Shown here: positions 12,970 through 25,322 of the stretch, one piece after another
Position numbering within the stretch: the first letter of the stretch is position 1
How the letters are laid out: the number at the start of each line of letters is the position of its first letter
Source: Cordia subcordata
Lineage: Eukaryota > Streptophyta > Magnoliopsida > Boraginales > Cordiaceae
DNA: 64,000 nucleotides
Direction: 5' to 3'
Assembly: GCA_028554755.1 (NCBI GenBank)
Contig: JAPTOF010000002.1
Coordinates: 32,108,501 to 32,172,500 of the forward strand
Notes under the pieces: model-generated
The model's database searches: none
Seen by the model: only the letters and a program-made list of their open reading frames with translations
What the model was told of the DNA's origin: nothing
Position numbers and translations under genes: made by a program

Positions 12970-13337
12970 GCACACATATATATATGACAAAAACATCTCG
13001 TGATCTATAAGTTTAGAATAAATGTAATGTGATCGTGCTGCTTTTTTATTGAAAAAAGAAAAAATTGAACTACATTATCATTTATTAGATGAATTTTATA
13101 TTCCCTTGTAAATTTTAGCCTCAATCTCAAACTCTCCCATGACCATGAGGCTTGCACGCATATATATATGACAAAAACATCTCGTGATCTATAAGTTTAG
13201 AATAAATGTAATGTGATCGTGCTGCTTTTTTATTGAAAAAAGAAAAAATTGAACTACATTATCATTTATTAGATGAATTTTATATTCCCTTGTAAATTTT
13301 AGCCTCAATCTCAAACTCTCCCATGACCATGAGGCTT
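12970..13337. repeat. Tandem duplication, two 184-bp copies
   Basis: Copy 1 is 12970-13153 and copy 2 is 13154-13337, with a constant offset of 184. Both copies run from GCAC[A/G]CATATATATATGAC to CATGAGGCTT and are almost identical; I saw only one mismatch near the start. This looks like a very recent direct duplication by unequal exchange or replication slippage. No gene is included. Confidence 0.9.
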
Positions 13338-16137
13338 TATTTTCACTTACATATATTTATTTCTCATGCAATCCGACCTTGCCAAACAAATTCTAATCTT
13401 AATTAAAGGAATTTAAAAAAAAATGTTTAGTGCAAGAAAGAAAAGAACAATAGAAAAAAAAATAGACGAAGCACTTGATAAATCATTCACCAAATGAGTT
13501 TAGATCAAACAAAAAATTAGACAAATTTTGTTTCATAATATGAAGAAAAAGATGAAAATAGCTTCTTTTACGAAATTTGTGCTAATCATGATATTAGGGA
13601 ATTGAATTTGAAATATTCTTTTTCCTAATACGTGCATCCCAAGGTGGAATTATATATTGGAGAAATTCATAGAGAAAGTGAAGGAGACGCATTCTCTCCA
13701 TATGTATTGAATAGTATAAGTTGTTATGGTCTTTCATATCATAAGTCATGATTAGAGATTAGAGTGCCAGTAATATTAATATTGTTAAGAAATATTGATC
13801 AGTCTAATGACTTGTGCAATGAAACCAAATTACAGATTATAAGGTTGGGCAAAAATGTAATTGATGGTAAGGCCCTTACTGGAAACAAAATTGATTAAAG
13901 TTGTTCTCATTATTCATATGACCATGACACCATCAAATCATAATCTCCCTGTTAAACTCCAATGGAGGCATTTTTTCTGTTTCTGTGTGTTTTGAAATGA
14001 CCCTCACTCAAATTGCACAACTTATGTTGCATTTTTTGATGCGTGTAGATACTCACGCTACGAAGTCTTCCTGTCTTAACTCTTTGCATTATACTTTATT
14101 TGCTATTATTATATTATAGTTATTCAGTTTTGTCAAATAAATATTTTTGTCTTATTCAAATAGTATAATTTATTTTTTATTTATCTTTATTTAATTTTGT
14201 TAATTAAATATGTTTGCATTAACTAAATTAAAATGTTTTACCTCATTTATCACGTGCATCTCACCGATAATACACTAGTTAGAGAAAAAGTTAACTTCAA
14301 TTTATTATTATTATTTTTTCCTAACACATACATCACAGATCAAGTCAAATTTTCCTTCACTTAACACATACTTATTTTTCTCTTTGCAATGAGCTAACCT
14401 TTTAAGCAAAAGTAATATGTAAAATAAAAAAAATATTTCACTATATAAAATCCATCTTATGAACGAAAAAAGACGGAAGATTTTTATTTTATAATTGTGT
14501 ATCCACACATATACATATCAAATTGAATGCATTGTCAAATCCTAGTTAAATATACAAATAAGCAAGAAAAATTATAAAAGCATCCTTACACATAAATTTT
14601 ATTTGACAAAATATTAAACTAGAAAACAATACAGAAAATTAAAATTTTATGGTGAAGTTTTAGATCTACGTTAAAATATACGAGAAAAAGATGGTATTCT
14701 CTCATCTTGCTTAAATTTTGGCCGATAAATGTGCTCCGAGATGGTGCCTGAATACTGGGGTCATTATAGCCATAAGAAATAGGTAGGCCCGGCTCTTATC
14801 TTTCTAGTTGTTTTTGTTTTCTTGCCCAAGATCGTGAAAGGTTCGACATTGACTAGTACGTGTTTTTTTCTTTTTTTTTTTAATTATGGTACGACAGGTG
14901 CATGCAGTGGAGAAATCATATGTTAAATTTTTGGTTAGAAAAGACACTCATTGGAACTCGTGACAGAAGTGCGTTATAGCTGGCAAACTGATGACAACAT
15001 CAGGATGTGCAGAATTTTCAAAAGTTGCAGTTAGGCCCGTTAAGACGTAGCACACGTCACCCACAAAAGGACAACTGTGCCCTGGACCCCACCTAACAAA
15101 CTTCTTACGTGGCGTTTTGCAAGTCCTGGTTGGGCTGTAACCTGTCGGGCGCCTAGTCTTCAGGTTTTATCTAACGTGGCAGGTCTTGTGGGCCCCCTCG
15201 ATCGTACTATCGTCCGTTTGGGGCGAAAGTTCGGCGCCACAAAGTTGGCCATTTTGAGTGATCTTTTCGGTACGCACCCAATAATGTAAGTGGGAGAAGA
15301 GTCCCAAATGGATGGTGAGTTGGTAAGTGGTCGATTGGTAGAATAGAATCTTTACGATAACGTGGGATCAGTCAGGTGTGATGGCGATCTTTCATTGAAA
15401 TATTGCGGGGTTATTCTTTGAATTTTCACGCGTTGGTCTCTCGCAGTGGCCACTCACGCGTATCCTCGATTAACCTCGCATACAATTAAAGTGCGATCAG
15501 ATGAAAAAAGAGTTCTCCTTTAGTTAACCCTTTTAAAAAGAAAAGAGTCCCAAACACATCACTCATCTCCTTTATGCCCACTGTCTTTATTAATAACATT
15601 TTTTTTTTGGTCTAGTGTCTTTGCTAATAATCAGCCTTGCGATTATGTAACTTGCACACTGAATCTAAGGCATGCATGTATTCTCTATAACCCATTTTAA
15701 TATAATTTGTCCGTATACTATGTTTTTTCTTTTATTAAATTTTAGCTTCGTTTTAATTTATGTTTCTTCCATTTTTATGGAGCTCAGATTAATTCTCCCA
15801 ATAATAGACCTCATAATTATCTAGGCTCACCAGCCATTTAGTCAATGTGAACGACATTATTTTAAAAACTTTAATCTAGCGTGCAAAATCTAATGTAAAA
15901 CCTAAGAAAAAAAGCCTTTAATTCGTCAGAAAATTCAGAGTTAATTAGTAAGTATGAGGCTATTCGTCATGTTAGGTATCAAACTCATTAATGAAGTCTA
16001 CTTGTTTTTTTTGTAAATTTAATTTATATTATCCCTCCACCATATGTATCATTTCTCAAAACCTCTCTAACACTTCAATAGGTCCATTTTTATGTTGGTT
16101 CAATTAGTAAAGCAACTCTTTGACCCCCAAAAAAGAA
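13338..16137. other. Intergenic region
   Basis: AT-rich and without a recognisable gene. A more GC-rich patch at about 15000-15480 holds an unsupported 70-codon open frame and reads as unique non-coding sequence. Confidence 0.45.
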
Positions 16138-16359
16138 AAATGAATAGCCAAGCGGTAAAAGTTGAGGCTGAATGCGGTTAATGACTAGAGTTCGAACCAG
16201 TTTCTTACCCTGTGTAAGTATACTTGACTTATTTGGTATTTACTATAGGAAAAATGTCGTACACCCAAGGTTTTTCAATAAATGGTTGGACTCCATCAAT
16301 TATTCCGATAGATAAACTTGATTAGTTGAATTTTACTTGTTGCACAAAAAAAAAAAAAG
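16138..16359 (+). mobile_element. tRNA-derived SINE
   Basis: A Pol III promoter pair is present: box A-like TAGCCAAGCGGTAAAAG at 16145-16161 and box B-like GAGTTCGAACCAG about 50 bp downstream (16198-16210). A non-tRNA body follows, then an A-tract (about 16347-16359) as the 3' tail. Cloverleaf folding is not preserved, so this is a SINE head and not a tRNA gene. The flanking duplication was not identified with certainty. Confidence 0.65.
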
Positions 16360-17954
16360 CACTCTTAATTCATAAAGAGAAGACAACTCGTAATAGGACG
16401 AGTAAACTTGTAAGTTTCAATAATTGATCTCATCTAATAAGATAGATTCGTGATTTCAAATTTGTCTGATTTGAACTTCTACTTTCTAACGTTAGAATCC
16501 ATTTCCTTGATTTCTTCGGTGTTTAACTCAATTAAGCTTGCCTAAATCTATTGCCTTTTTGGAGCCCGTCATGCAATCGGCATACCAGAATTGTGTCCAA
16601 TATCTAGTTGGAGCACATGTTAGATACATCGGATTCTAACAAATTTCACAAAAGGATATGCATTAAATAGATCATGCTTAAGATGTCCTGTAATCCTTTT
16701 CTGACATGCATATTGCTAGGAATCATGATGTTCTCTATTAATTAAAGATTAAAACACCTAACAGAATATGCTTATTTAAAGCATGGTTGCTCTGTTCAAC
16801 ATCATCGGTTTATATGCTCTAAAAGTTACCTTGGCGGTCCTTGTCTTCAACACGTAATCTGAAACTTGAAAATTAATTTTTCCAATAACGCTTTAAAATA
16901 TTGTTGGGGAATTATTATATGAAATGGGTGTACTCGAGGGACGAAGAATCTACGCAAAACTTTTGCATCGCGGAGTAGTTTTAAGTAATAAAACATGGAA
17001 ACATCTTTCCAGGCTTCTTTTGTTTTGTTATTGTTATTTTCGTTAATCTATGGTTTTGTGGGCCCAGACATGGAAATTGCAGTTTGCTTTCATAATCAAT
17101 GGGGAATATTGGAAGACAGTGCTGCAGGTCTGCATTTGTTAATTGCAGTTCTTTAATCAGGAACTGCGGTGGGAGGAAACCTCCTCTTCCCTTCCTCACC
17201 ATGTGAATCATTCCTTCAATTAACTGGTCCAACACCCGAAAAGGTGTTAAAAAAAAAAAAAGTCGAAATAAAAAGAACTAAACCTTCGGCAAATGAAAAT
17301 TAGCTTTTTTTAAGTTATACTCGCATCATGCGTAGTTCTTTTCCATTTTTTTTTTGTCTTTTTATGATGAAAAAATTATTCAAAATTGAATTAGATTAAA
17401 TTTATCTAAAAAATTATAAGTCTTACAGTGAAATTTTCAAATCAATTAAATGCACACTCAATATCAATAATAATAAGATATAACTTTAAAACTTGATCGT
17501 TGTTATTTTCAAATTGCTAAATGTCTACTCCATTCGACTCCTAAGGTTGCTAATACAAACTTTTTTTATTTTATTGTGTATATGTAGTATTCTTATATTC
17601 TACGATTAGAGAGATATAACCATTTGATTTCTGCCAAGAATTTATTGAAAGCGTATGAGTGCTCCTAAGCTGGGCATGGATAATAATAATCGAGTGATTC
17701 TTAACAAACAAATGGGTGATAGTTAGGTTCGTTAGTTATTAAGCATGAACTTTACTCTCAATTATTTGGGAAAATGGTTACACACAGTAAGCTTGTGGAC
17801 TTAGATGTTTTTATTTTTTGCGAAATACTTTTTAAAAAAAGTTATTTGAATCCAATGAACTAGAAATGTCAAGCTCGAAAGACGTGATATGACAAAAGAA
17901 AAAGGTCAAACTAATTAAGCCCGAGATTTATTGCAACTGGTCATAAAATTATAG
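16360..17954. other. Intergenic region
   Basis: AT-rich with no gene recognised. A minus-strand frame of 84 codons (16981-17235) resembles no family I know. Confidence 0.45.
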
Positions 17955-18640
17955 TTAAAAGAGTAAGGATAGTAATTACACAGCAATTTAAATTTGGTTA
18001 CTACAGTGTAATTACACATTAATTTTGTATGACATGTTTGGTAGCACTCATAGTAATTACACAGTTAAATAATATAAATTTAAAAATAATATTTATTTTT
18101 AAAATTAAAAAATATTTAAAATAAATATGACATAGTAAAATATTAACAAATATTTAAAAATGTTATTTGCTAAAAATATTTAAAATAAAATATTATTTAT
18201 TATAAAAATAAATATGACTTAGCAAAAATATATGAATTATAAATATAAGTATATGAAACTAAAAATTATTTGCTACTAATATTTTTATATTTAAATACTA
18301 TTTAGCAAAATAATAATAATATTTAATAATAATCAACAATACTATTAAAATAGATAAATATTATATTTTTGAAAATATTTATTTATATATTTCATTTATT
18401 TTAGATTTATTTAAATTTATTTATTATTTATTAAATAATAAAAGATTAACAAAAGTTAGAGAGAGTAATTATACCAGTTTACACCACCCCCACGAAAATT
18501 GGAGAGTGTAATTGAGGAGGGCCAATTGTACCTATTTCCTCTTTGACCATATAATTACTTAGTTTAACAAACATGTCAAAACTGTGTAATTACTCCCAAT
18601 TATACCCAATTTCAATTACAAGGTGACTTTTCAAACACAC
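17955..18640. mobile_element. Probable AT-rich MITE
   Basis: Both ends carry several copies of GTAATTACACAG or its complement CTGTGTAATTAC, in opposite orientation (17972-18065 versus 18590-18602). ACATGTTTGGTAGC near the left mirrors AACAAACATGT near the right. The right end reads, in reverse complement, GGGTGTGTTTGAAAAGTCAC, a style common to plant MITE ends. The core is almost pure A/T. Borders are approximate and no target duplication was confirmed. Confidence 0.45.
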
Positions 18641-18662
18641 CCTAAAATTTTCTAAATCATTG

Positions 18663-18875
18663 AGGGCTTGTTTGGATTGGCTTTTTCTAAAGTCTTCTTT
18701 TTAACAACTTTTGAAAAATAATTTTTTTTATAAACGAAAAATTTTGGCTTAAAACAAATTTGTATTAAATTTTTTTTTCATACTTTAATTTTTTTAGAAG
18801 TCCAATCAAATAGTTATTATAAATTTATCGTAATTTCTAAAGAAAAAATACTTTAAAAAAATCCAAACTGGTCCT
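18663..18875. mobile_element. Short MITE, GGGCTTGTTTGGATT type
   Basis: The left end is GAGGGCTTGTTTGGATTGG, and the right end in reverse complement is TAGGACCAGTTTGGATTT, so these are clear terminal inverted repeats. The interior shares phrases (CCAATCAAATAGTTATTATAA) with the elements at 30164-30332 and 62012-62248, so the three look related. No clean target duplication was found for this copy. Confidence 0.55.
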
Positions 18876-19492
18876 AGAAATAGTAAGTTGGAGGTGAAGA
18901 GAACTTTTGTCTTTCACAAACACACAAAATTTACTAACTGGCCTTTTTCTATTTGACATAAAGTGGTTATTAAGAAAGGTCATTTTTCAAATAATTTCTC
19001 GAACTACGGACAATGTTTAAGAAGAAGCCAATGAAAATGGAACTGCGAACTACTTGGAATTTGGCATTCTAGTTGTTTTTTCCTCTTTATTTATAAGATT
19101 GGACATTCAGATGACAGGATCTTGTAATGAGATCTTGTCATCTAAATGCTCTGTTGGATTTCTATCTAGTTAACACCATACACAAGAAAAACTAATATTT
19201 TTGTGCCTTAATTTGTTGTTAGTCGTCAAAATTTACCATTGATGTAAAATAAAATCGCAAATTTTATATTTTATAAAATTAAATAATTCTAGAAAAGAAT
19301 AATAACAAAGTAGATGGATGCGTATGATCCTTTTGTGAGCAGTTCTCAATAAGCATGTAGGAAATAGTTTAAATTGGTGAAAGGAATTGACTCAAAATTC
19401 TTTTGAAAGGAAAAAAGATCAATATATGACAAGGCGTTATATTGATAAAAAAAAGGAAATATATACTACTTTATTATACATAGATCTGCCCC
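18876..19492. other. Intergenic region
   Basis: AT-rich spacer between a MITE and the large inverted repeat. Nothing recognisable. Confidence 0.4.
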
Positions 19493-21131
19493 AATCTATG
19501 GTTACTCTATTCAAAGTCTCTTCTGAGCTTAATGTAGATAAGTATTTGCATTATTACAAAACCTTCCAAGAACACATTTAGTCACTCTATTGAAAATCAA
19601 TTTCCCAAATAATGGGAAATTGTAGTAAGATCACATCGAAAAAGAAAGGGCAATGTGCTATTTTTGGGGAAGCTTTTTTTTTATTTATTTATACCATAAT
19701 TTTGAGAATTCCTTTTAAAAATACTCTTGTTTTGAAATCATTTTAAAATTTATCCTTTTCGGTATTTGAATTACCGATACAGTGAATGAGTTACCGTTTC
19801 TGAAATCTTTCAAATTTCCATATTTGAATTCTAAGTGAGTCGCGTAATCAATACAAGTTCGGTAATTAAATTATCGAAACGGGCCAAAACGATAGGTGAG
19901 TTACCATTTTAGTTACTCAATTACTTTTTTTCCGAAACAATATGTGAATTACCGTTTGGTAACTCAATTACTAAAATAGCAAAAGAATTATTGTTTCAGT
20001 AATTCAATTACCGAACTCGTATTAATTATGTAATCTATTCAAATTTCAAACATGGGATTTGAAACGTGTCGAAAATGGTAACTTATTCACTGTTTCGATA
20101 ATTCAAATATTAAAAAGGATAAATTTAAAAACGATTTTAAAGTAAAGGTATTTTTTGAAAAGAATTGTCAAAATAAAGGTATAAATTAAAAAAAAATCCA
20201 TTTTTTGGGGGGTGGGGTGTGTGTGAACTTTAATCACGTGATAAGTTCGCGTGGCTGTAAGGTAAAAACGTGCGGGTACGGGCACAGGACAGAAGTTGGT
20301 GAGGGATGGTACGGGTGGCACGTGACAACGGTATATGTGAGGCAGAAATAAAATATATATTTTTTCTTTTACACAGCTGTCTCCCGCGTTTAGTAGCAAT
20401 GGCTGCTTTGCTCATTTGTTGGTTTGTTAAAGAAGAAAAGAGACCGTCACTCGAAAGGACACTTCAGGACATGACATTTTCGTTATGCATGCAATATGAG
20501 AAACAAACTTATTTTTAAGCAAACTTTAATTTGTGTCATATAACAGCATGTAACATCTTGTGAGATTCATATAAAAAGTGAATCAGTTTTTCAATCAATA
20601 GTACGCAGTTTTATTTAGTATTTCGCAGAAAGCCTCCAATATCTTCAATTAGTGATTGCAATCGTAACGTAACAGTAACTTAATTGTTACAGCAACACTT
20701 TTTCAACACCAATTCAGTAAATGGTAGGTAAGTCACCGTTTTGATAATTTAATTATCGAACTCGTATTGATTATACGACCCACTTAAAATTCAAATATGA
20801 AAATTTGAAACGTGCCAAAAGGGTAACTTATTCCCCGTTTCTGTAATTCAAATACCGAGAAGGGTATATTTTAAAACAATTTCAAAATAAGAATATTTTT
20901 AAAAGAAATTCTCAAAATTAGGGTATGAAAAAGCTACCCCCCCCCCCCAAAAAAAAAAGAAAACCACATTGCCCTTTCTTTTTCGATGAGATCTTATTAC
21001 AATTTCCCATTATTTGGGAAATTGATTTTCAATAGAGTGACTAAATGTTTTGTTGGAATGCTTTGTAATATAATACAAATACTTATCTACATTAAGCTCA
21101 AAAGAGACTTTGAATAGAGTAACCATAGATT
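19493..21131. repeat. Compound inverted repeat (about 1.6 kb)
   Basis: The outer arms 19493-19690 and 20935-21131 are reverse complements of high identity; for instance CTCTATTGAAAATCAATTTC on the left is mirrored exactly on the right. The inner arm continues: about 19690-19930 pairs both with 19932-20205 and, again, with about 20700-20935. The order is therefore A-B-B'-unique-B'-A'. B units carry many GGTAATTCAATTACCG-like phrases. The unique core, 20206-20690, contains two CACGTG motifs and no gene. Transcribed, this would form a long hairpin. It could be a decayed foldback transposon with a nested copy. Confidence 0.8.
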
Positions 21132-22640
21132 ATGAAAAGAAAACAAAAGAGAAGAAAAGGAACAAAAACCAAACAAAAACTCCCTCTCTCTTTTTTTTAT
21201 GTCTTTTGTGTTGTTTACTGCTTCTCCTCACAGTTCTTCTTTTTCCCATTTGTTTCTCCTGTTTCAATTCTCAAAAAAATCCCAACGTTCAATTTTCATT
21301 TGGATGCGTTACTCTCATTCACTATTTGTGAAAGCAACCATTTGAATCTCACCACGACCAAAAGGATGAGAAAAAACATTACAAGCCCCTGTTCTGGTTA
21401 ATACAGATTTGTCGCTTTGGTGCTTGCCAAGCCTAGCTACGCAACTGGCAACAACACGGTCCATTAATTGATTGCAGAAAGTTGAAAGATGACTTCTCCT
21501 TCTGCATTCAATAATTTTAGGTTTCTTGCGTCATTTTTCAATATTTTGGCCCATTACTGCAAACTTAGAGTCACATCTAAAGGATAAAAACAATTAAGTA
21601 ATCCAACGTTGGCAGTTGAGATTTAAAGCAAAATATAAGCTGCTCGTTATTTAAATTCAAATTAATTTTTTCTACTATTGACTTTGGTTTAAAAAGCACT
21701 TGCAAAGTTTCAATTGGGATTAGCAAATAAGTTCTTTTACGGATGTTAAAGTTGAAGCTTTGGTCCTTTAACCTCATTCTTCCTGCCAAAAGACGATAGG
21801 AGATCGTCAAAAAAGAAAGAGAAATCACAAAAAGCAAGGGTGGATGGTAAAACTTACACAAAGCAAGGGTGGATAATAAAAGAATGCACCTTTTGTCTAA
21901 TGAAAAGTAGTAGTAGTAGTACGTGTTTGATTCATTTTGGTAAAATGACATTCTTAAGAGTAATTTCACATTTGTTTAAATAAGTCTAGTTGTATTTCGA
22001 ACAGATCATGTAAATCTCCAACAAAAATTTTTCCTCCACAATCATATTTTCAAACGAATTCATTTTGAAGAGTTCAGAAATCTAGTTGAGCATAAACATA
22101 TTATATTCACTTTAAGATCATATATTTTTGGTATTATAGTAGTATGGCAAATAATAGTTTTAGTTTAGACAAAAAGTTAGATTATTAATTTAGGCTCACA
22201 AGACAATGTTTTGAATTGAAGACCTTTTAACGATTTCACTTATGAGTTTGAATCAAACTTTTTTTTTTTTGGTGATGCATTTGATGATTGATTAAGACTT
22301 ATATGCGATATTTTGCTTTAAATTTTTGGCATGCATTGGATTGAGTGTGTCTATTGGCAGAATAACAAGAAATCATAAATGATAGTTAGATATCCCACAT
22401 ATGAATCCAGAATCCTTCTTCGATTGCCATTCTTAATTGGAGAAACAAGAACACCACAAAAAAGCAACAAGCATTAGATACTTTTCTTTCAATTCTACTG
22501 CACAGTGCTTTTTGACTTCATTAAATTTTTTTTTTTTAAATTGCTTTGAAATCCTTCTTTGACCAAGATAAATTCATTGGACTAGACACTCGACGGTCGG
22601 TTATTGGTAGTTCAAAAGAGAGAGGGCCTCGTGTGAGTGG

Positions 22641-22646
22641 CACGTG
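22641..22646. promoter_or_regulatory. G-box / ABRE core CACGTG
   Basis: GGCACGTGGAGG lies about 620 bp before the MYB start codon. CACGTGG is the core of ABA-response elements bound by bZIP factors. A single short motif is weak on its own; the CE3-like site downstream adds some weight. Confidence 0.35.
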
Positions 22647-22985
22647 GAGGCGGGCACACTAGTGCTGCCTATTTTTGTCGTCTTGTGCCAGCTCATTCAA
22701 AAATGGAAAAAAAAAAGAATTTGAAATCCAAATCTATCCCTTATATGCTATCCAGGCTGGCTCAGTCAAAGTCAATCTCACCAAGCGTATACTTCACACT
22801 TTCCCATCAGTTTCAATTAACTTCCAAAAACGGTCGGTGATTTGAATTTCATAATCCAAAACTGAACGCCTAACCCCTAACCCCACTACTTTTTTTAAAC
22901 CAGAAGAAGAAAAAAGTAAAAAAGAAAAGCCGAGAATTGGGTGGTGAGATTTGTCCAGGTATCCATTATAATCCATGATCAACCG

Positions 22986-22995
22986 ACGCGTGTCC
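22986..22995 (+). promoter_or_regulatory. CE3-like coupling element
   Basis: ACGCGTGTCC matches the CE3 coupling element (ACGCGTGTC) of ABA-responsive promoters. It lies about 270 bp before the ATG of a MYB44-type gene, a group whose members are ABA- and stress-induced. Confidence 0.45.
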
Positions 22996-23264
22996 TTTGC
23001 CAGCTGTGTTCGAGTAACTACCTTACCCTTTCAGTCATCACCATTCACCGGCCCAACGGGTCACTCCTAACCCCTGCCTCACACCCTCATATAGATATAT
23101 ATATATATAATAACTCTCTTCCCTCCCTTCTCGTATCTTCTCATGTTAAGGCGAGGCTCCGCCTCTCCAGATAAAAAAGAAAAAGAAAACTTCTCAGCGT
23201 CTAAAACCGTAAATTCCCTCAAAAGTCGGGGGCTGATTTCTATATTTCTTTTAGTAGTTTTGCG

Positions 23265-24278
23265 ATGGCTGATGGGGTAGGGCAGAGGAAAGATATGGAT
23301 CGGATCAAGGGCCCGTGGAGTCCTGAAGAGGACGACTTGTTACACCGACTAGTTGAAAAACACGGGCCGAGGAATTGGTCCTTGATAAGCAAATCCATTC
23401 CTGGCCGATCTGGAAAGTCATGCAGGCTTCGTTGGTGTAACCAGCTTTCCCCTCAAGTTGAGCATCGGGCCTTTACGCCCGAAGAAGACGACACAATCAT
23501 TCGGGCCCATGCCAAGTTTGGGAACAAGTGGGCTACCATAGCCCGTTTGCTTCAGGGCCGGACTGATAACGCTATAAAGAACCACTGGAACTCCACCCTC
23601 AAGCGTAAGTGCTTGTCTATGTCGGAAAATGAGTTCAACTTTGATCTCTCGGCTCAGCGCCCGCCACTCAAACGATCCGCCAGCGTTGGGCCGGGTACGA
23701 ACGTTTCGGGTTATTGTTTCAACCCGAGTAGCCCTTCTGGATCGGATTTGAGCGATTCGAGTCTCTTGGCTTTGCCTTCTTCTTCTCATGTTTACAGACC
23801 TTTTGCTCGAACCGGGGCCATCTCCCCGCCGGTTCAACATAGCGACCTCGTTCCGGTTACACAAGACCCACCTACCTCTCTGACCCTTTCTTTGCCCGGA
23901 TCTGAAGCAAATCACACAACCAACAAACCCAACCAATCTCAGATGCTCTTGTCGGGTCAACCCGTTTCCCAAACCCCCACATATCAACCACAAGGTCCGG
24001 TTTTGACTCCAGCTTCTCCGCCAGCCGTGCAGGTGGTTCAGCCTAGTTTTGAGTTTTCTGTCCCGGTGGCGCAGCCAGCAGCAGCACCACAGGAGGTGGC
24101 GGAGAAGCAGTTTTTCAGCGCGGAGTTTATGGCGGTGATGCAAGAGATGATAAGGAAAGAAGTGAGGAACTACATGGCAGGGATAGAGCAGCATCAGAAG
24201 AATGGACTTTGCATGCAGCAGACTGAGGCTTTTAGAAATGCTGTGGTAAAGCGTATCGGCATCAGCAAGATTGAGTAG
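23265..24278 (+). CDS. R2R3-MYB transcription factor, subgroup 22 (MYB44/70/73/77 type)
   Basis: An intronless gene of 337 residues. The R2 repeat (about 13-64) has Trp18, Trp38 and Trp57; the R3 repeat (65-115) has Phe70 in place of the first Trp, as is usual in plants, then Trp89 and Trp108. The linker and recognition helices ([33 protein letters not shown]) are intact. Subgroup-22 markers follow: [12 protein letters not shown] (201-212) with an LxLxL EAR-type repressor motif at 206-210, and [13 protein letters not shown] near 288-300. Several Ser-Pro sites (for example SSPSG, ISPP) could be MAP-kinase targets. Family members act in the nucleus in ABA, auxin and stress responses. The long open frame antisense to it (23418-24194) is a codon-bias shadow. 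Assignment to a single Arabidopsis orthologue is not possible from sequence alone. Confidence 0.95.
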   Translation: MADGVGQRKDMDRIKGPWSPEEDDLLHRLVEKHGPRNWSLISKSIPGRSGKSCRLRWCNQLSPQVEHRAFTPEEDDTIIRAHAKFGNKWATIARLLQGRTDNAIKNHWNSTLKRKCLSMSENEFNFDLSAQRPPLKRSASVGPGTNVSGYCFNPSSPSGSDLSDSSLLALPSSSHVYRPFARTGAISPPVQHSDLVPVTQDPPTSLTLSLPGSEANHTTNKPNQSQMLLSGQPVSQTPTYQPQGPVLTPASPPAVQVVQPSFEFSVPVAQPAAAPQEVAEKQFFSAEFMAVMQEMIRKEVRNYMAGIEQHQKNGLCMQQTEAFRNAVVKRIGISKIE

Positions 24279-24895
24279 TGCCGTGTTCGTCTTGTGAGAT
24301 CATAGTCGAAAGTGCTTATGAGAATGGCTTAATTTAAAGTCCGTTGCTTTTTGCTCAGCGAGAAACAATCAGTGATGACGATGATGATGGGCTAAAGAAA
24401 GGAAGATGAAAAACTTTGGTCCTGTACAATTCTCCAAACGCAGAAAAAGAAAATAATTTTGTGGGTAGTGTACAGTTGTGAAAGAAAGAGAGAGAGAGCA
24501 CCATGGACCCAAGGAGCAGAGAAATTTCATGTTTGAGTAGAAAATTTGAAAAAAAAAAAAAAGAGCAAATCAATCTGAAAATGAATAATTTGAATTCTCT
24601 CTTCTTAATTAAGAACTCTGTTTTACAGGTTAATTATTGTTTTTACTCTTTAAAGTAAAGAGAAAGGAAAATCCAAATATAACTGATTTGTTTTAATTAA
24701 GACATGACAAATATTATTTTTTGAAATATTTATTTATTATTTTTTGTGAATATTTGGTCAAATATTTTATAAAGCTTCAATTTTTTCAAGCTCAGTTCAT
24801 ATTTTAACAGAAAATAAATAAAAATAATATAGACTAATTTGAATAAATTTGTTAAAATTAGGAAATTAATATGAATGTTTGTTGGGACAATTACA
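24279..24895. other. MYB 3' UTR and flank
   Basis: Downstream sequence of the MYB gene, with a short AG-rich run near 24487-24500. No other feature is seen. Confidence 0.5.
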
Positions 24896-24904
24896 TCTAT
24901 TATT

Positions 24905-25322
24905 GAGTAAATTGCATATCACTCCTTTGTACTCTGATTTATATACACTATATCTAGTATCAAAATCAGTTGATTATTCCTAATTTTTTGTATTGACTCA
25001 TGTGCATCATATTCTCTTGTAGTATTAAAGCCATCTAATTCTTTTAGTTCTTAAAAATATACAAAATACCCTTTTGAAGTTTTTAAAAATATGTAAAATA
25101 CCGTCTAAAATATATGACGGTAGGGGAGCATTTTGCAAATATATGTCGATAGGGAGTATTTTACATACTTTGAAAACTTCAGGGGGTTAGCTAGTTTTGA
25201 CACTATAGACTATAGAGGATAAGGTGTAAATAGGTTAGAGTATTGGGATAAATAACTAGTTTTGATACTATAAGGAGACATAGTATATGTTAAGGTATAG
25301 AGGAGTAATATGTAATTTACTC
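24905..25322. mobile_element. Mutator-like MITE, copy B (418 bp)
   Basis: It begins GAGTAAATTGCATATCACTC and ends GAGTAATATGTAATTTACTC, the same inverted termini as the copy at 5657-6013, and it shares the inner ACTAGTTTTGATACTATA-type phrases. The 9-bp flanks tctattatt (24896-24904) and tttattatt (25323-25331) differ at one position, which fits a Mutator-type target duplication. It has no coding capacity. Confidence 0.7.

Larger units (their letters stand above)
21132..23264. other. Intergenic region and MYB promoter
   Basis: No gene is recognised in the first 1.4 kb; the 130-codon minus frame at 21577-21969 is low-complexity. The last ~650 bp are the presumed promoter and leader of the MYB gene, with an ABRE-like CACGTG, a CE3-like motif, a TA-rich TATA region at 23087-23112 and a leader without upstream introns. 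Confidence 0.5.

Noticed and set aside
16981..17235. 84-codon minus-strand frame
   Set aside because: No recognisable motif, signal peptide or domain; the length is within chance expectation.
21577..21969. 130-codon minus-strand frame
   Set aside because: Low-complexity (Leu/Phe/Tyr-rich), AT-driven and without family resemblance, promoter or conserved motif.
23418..24194. 258-codon open frame antisense to the MYB gene
   Set aside because: It is a shadow produced by the MYB coding sequence; the translation has no family features and lies wholly inside the MYB exon.
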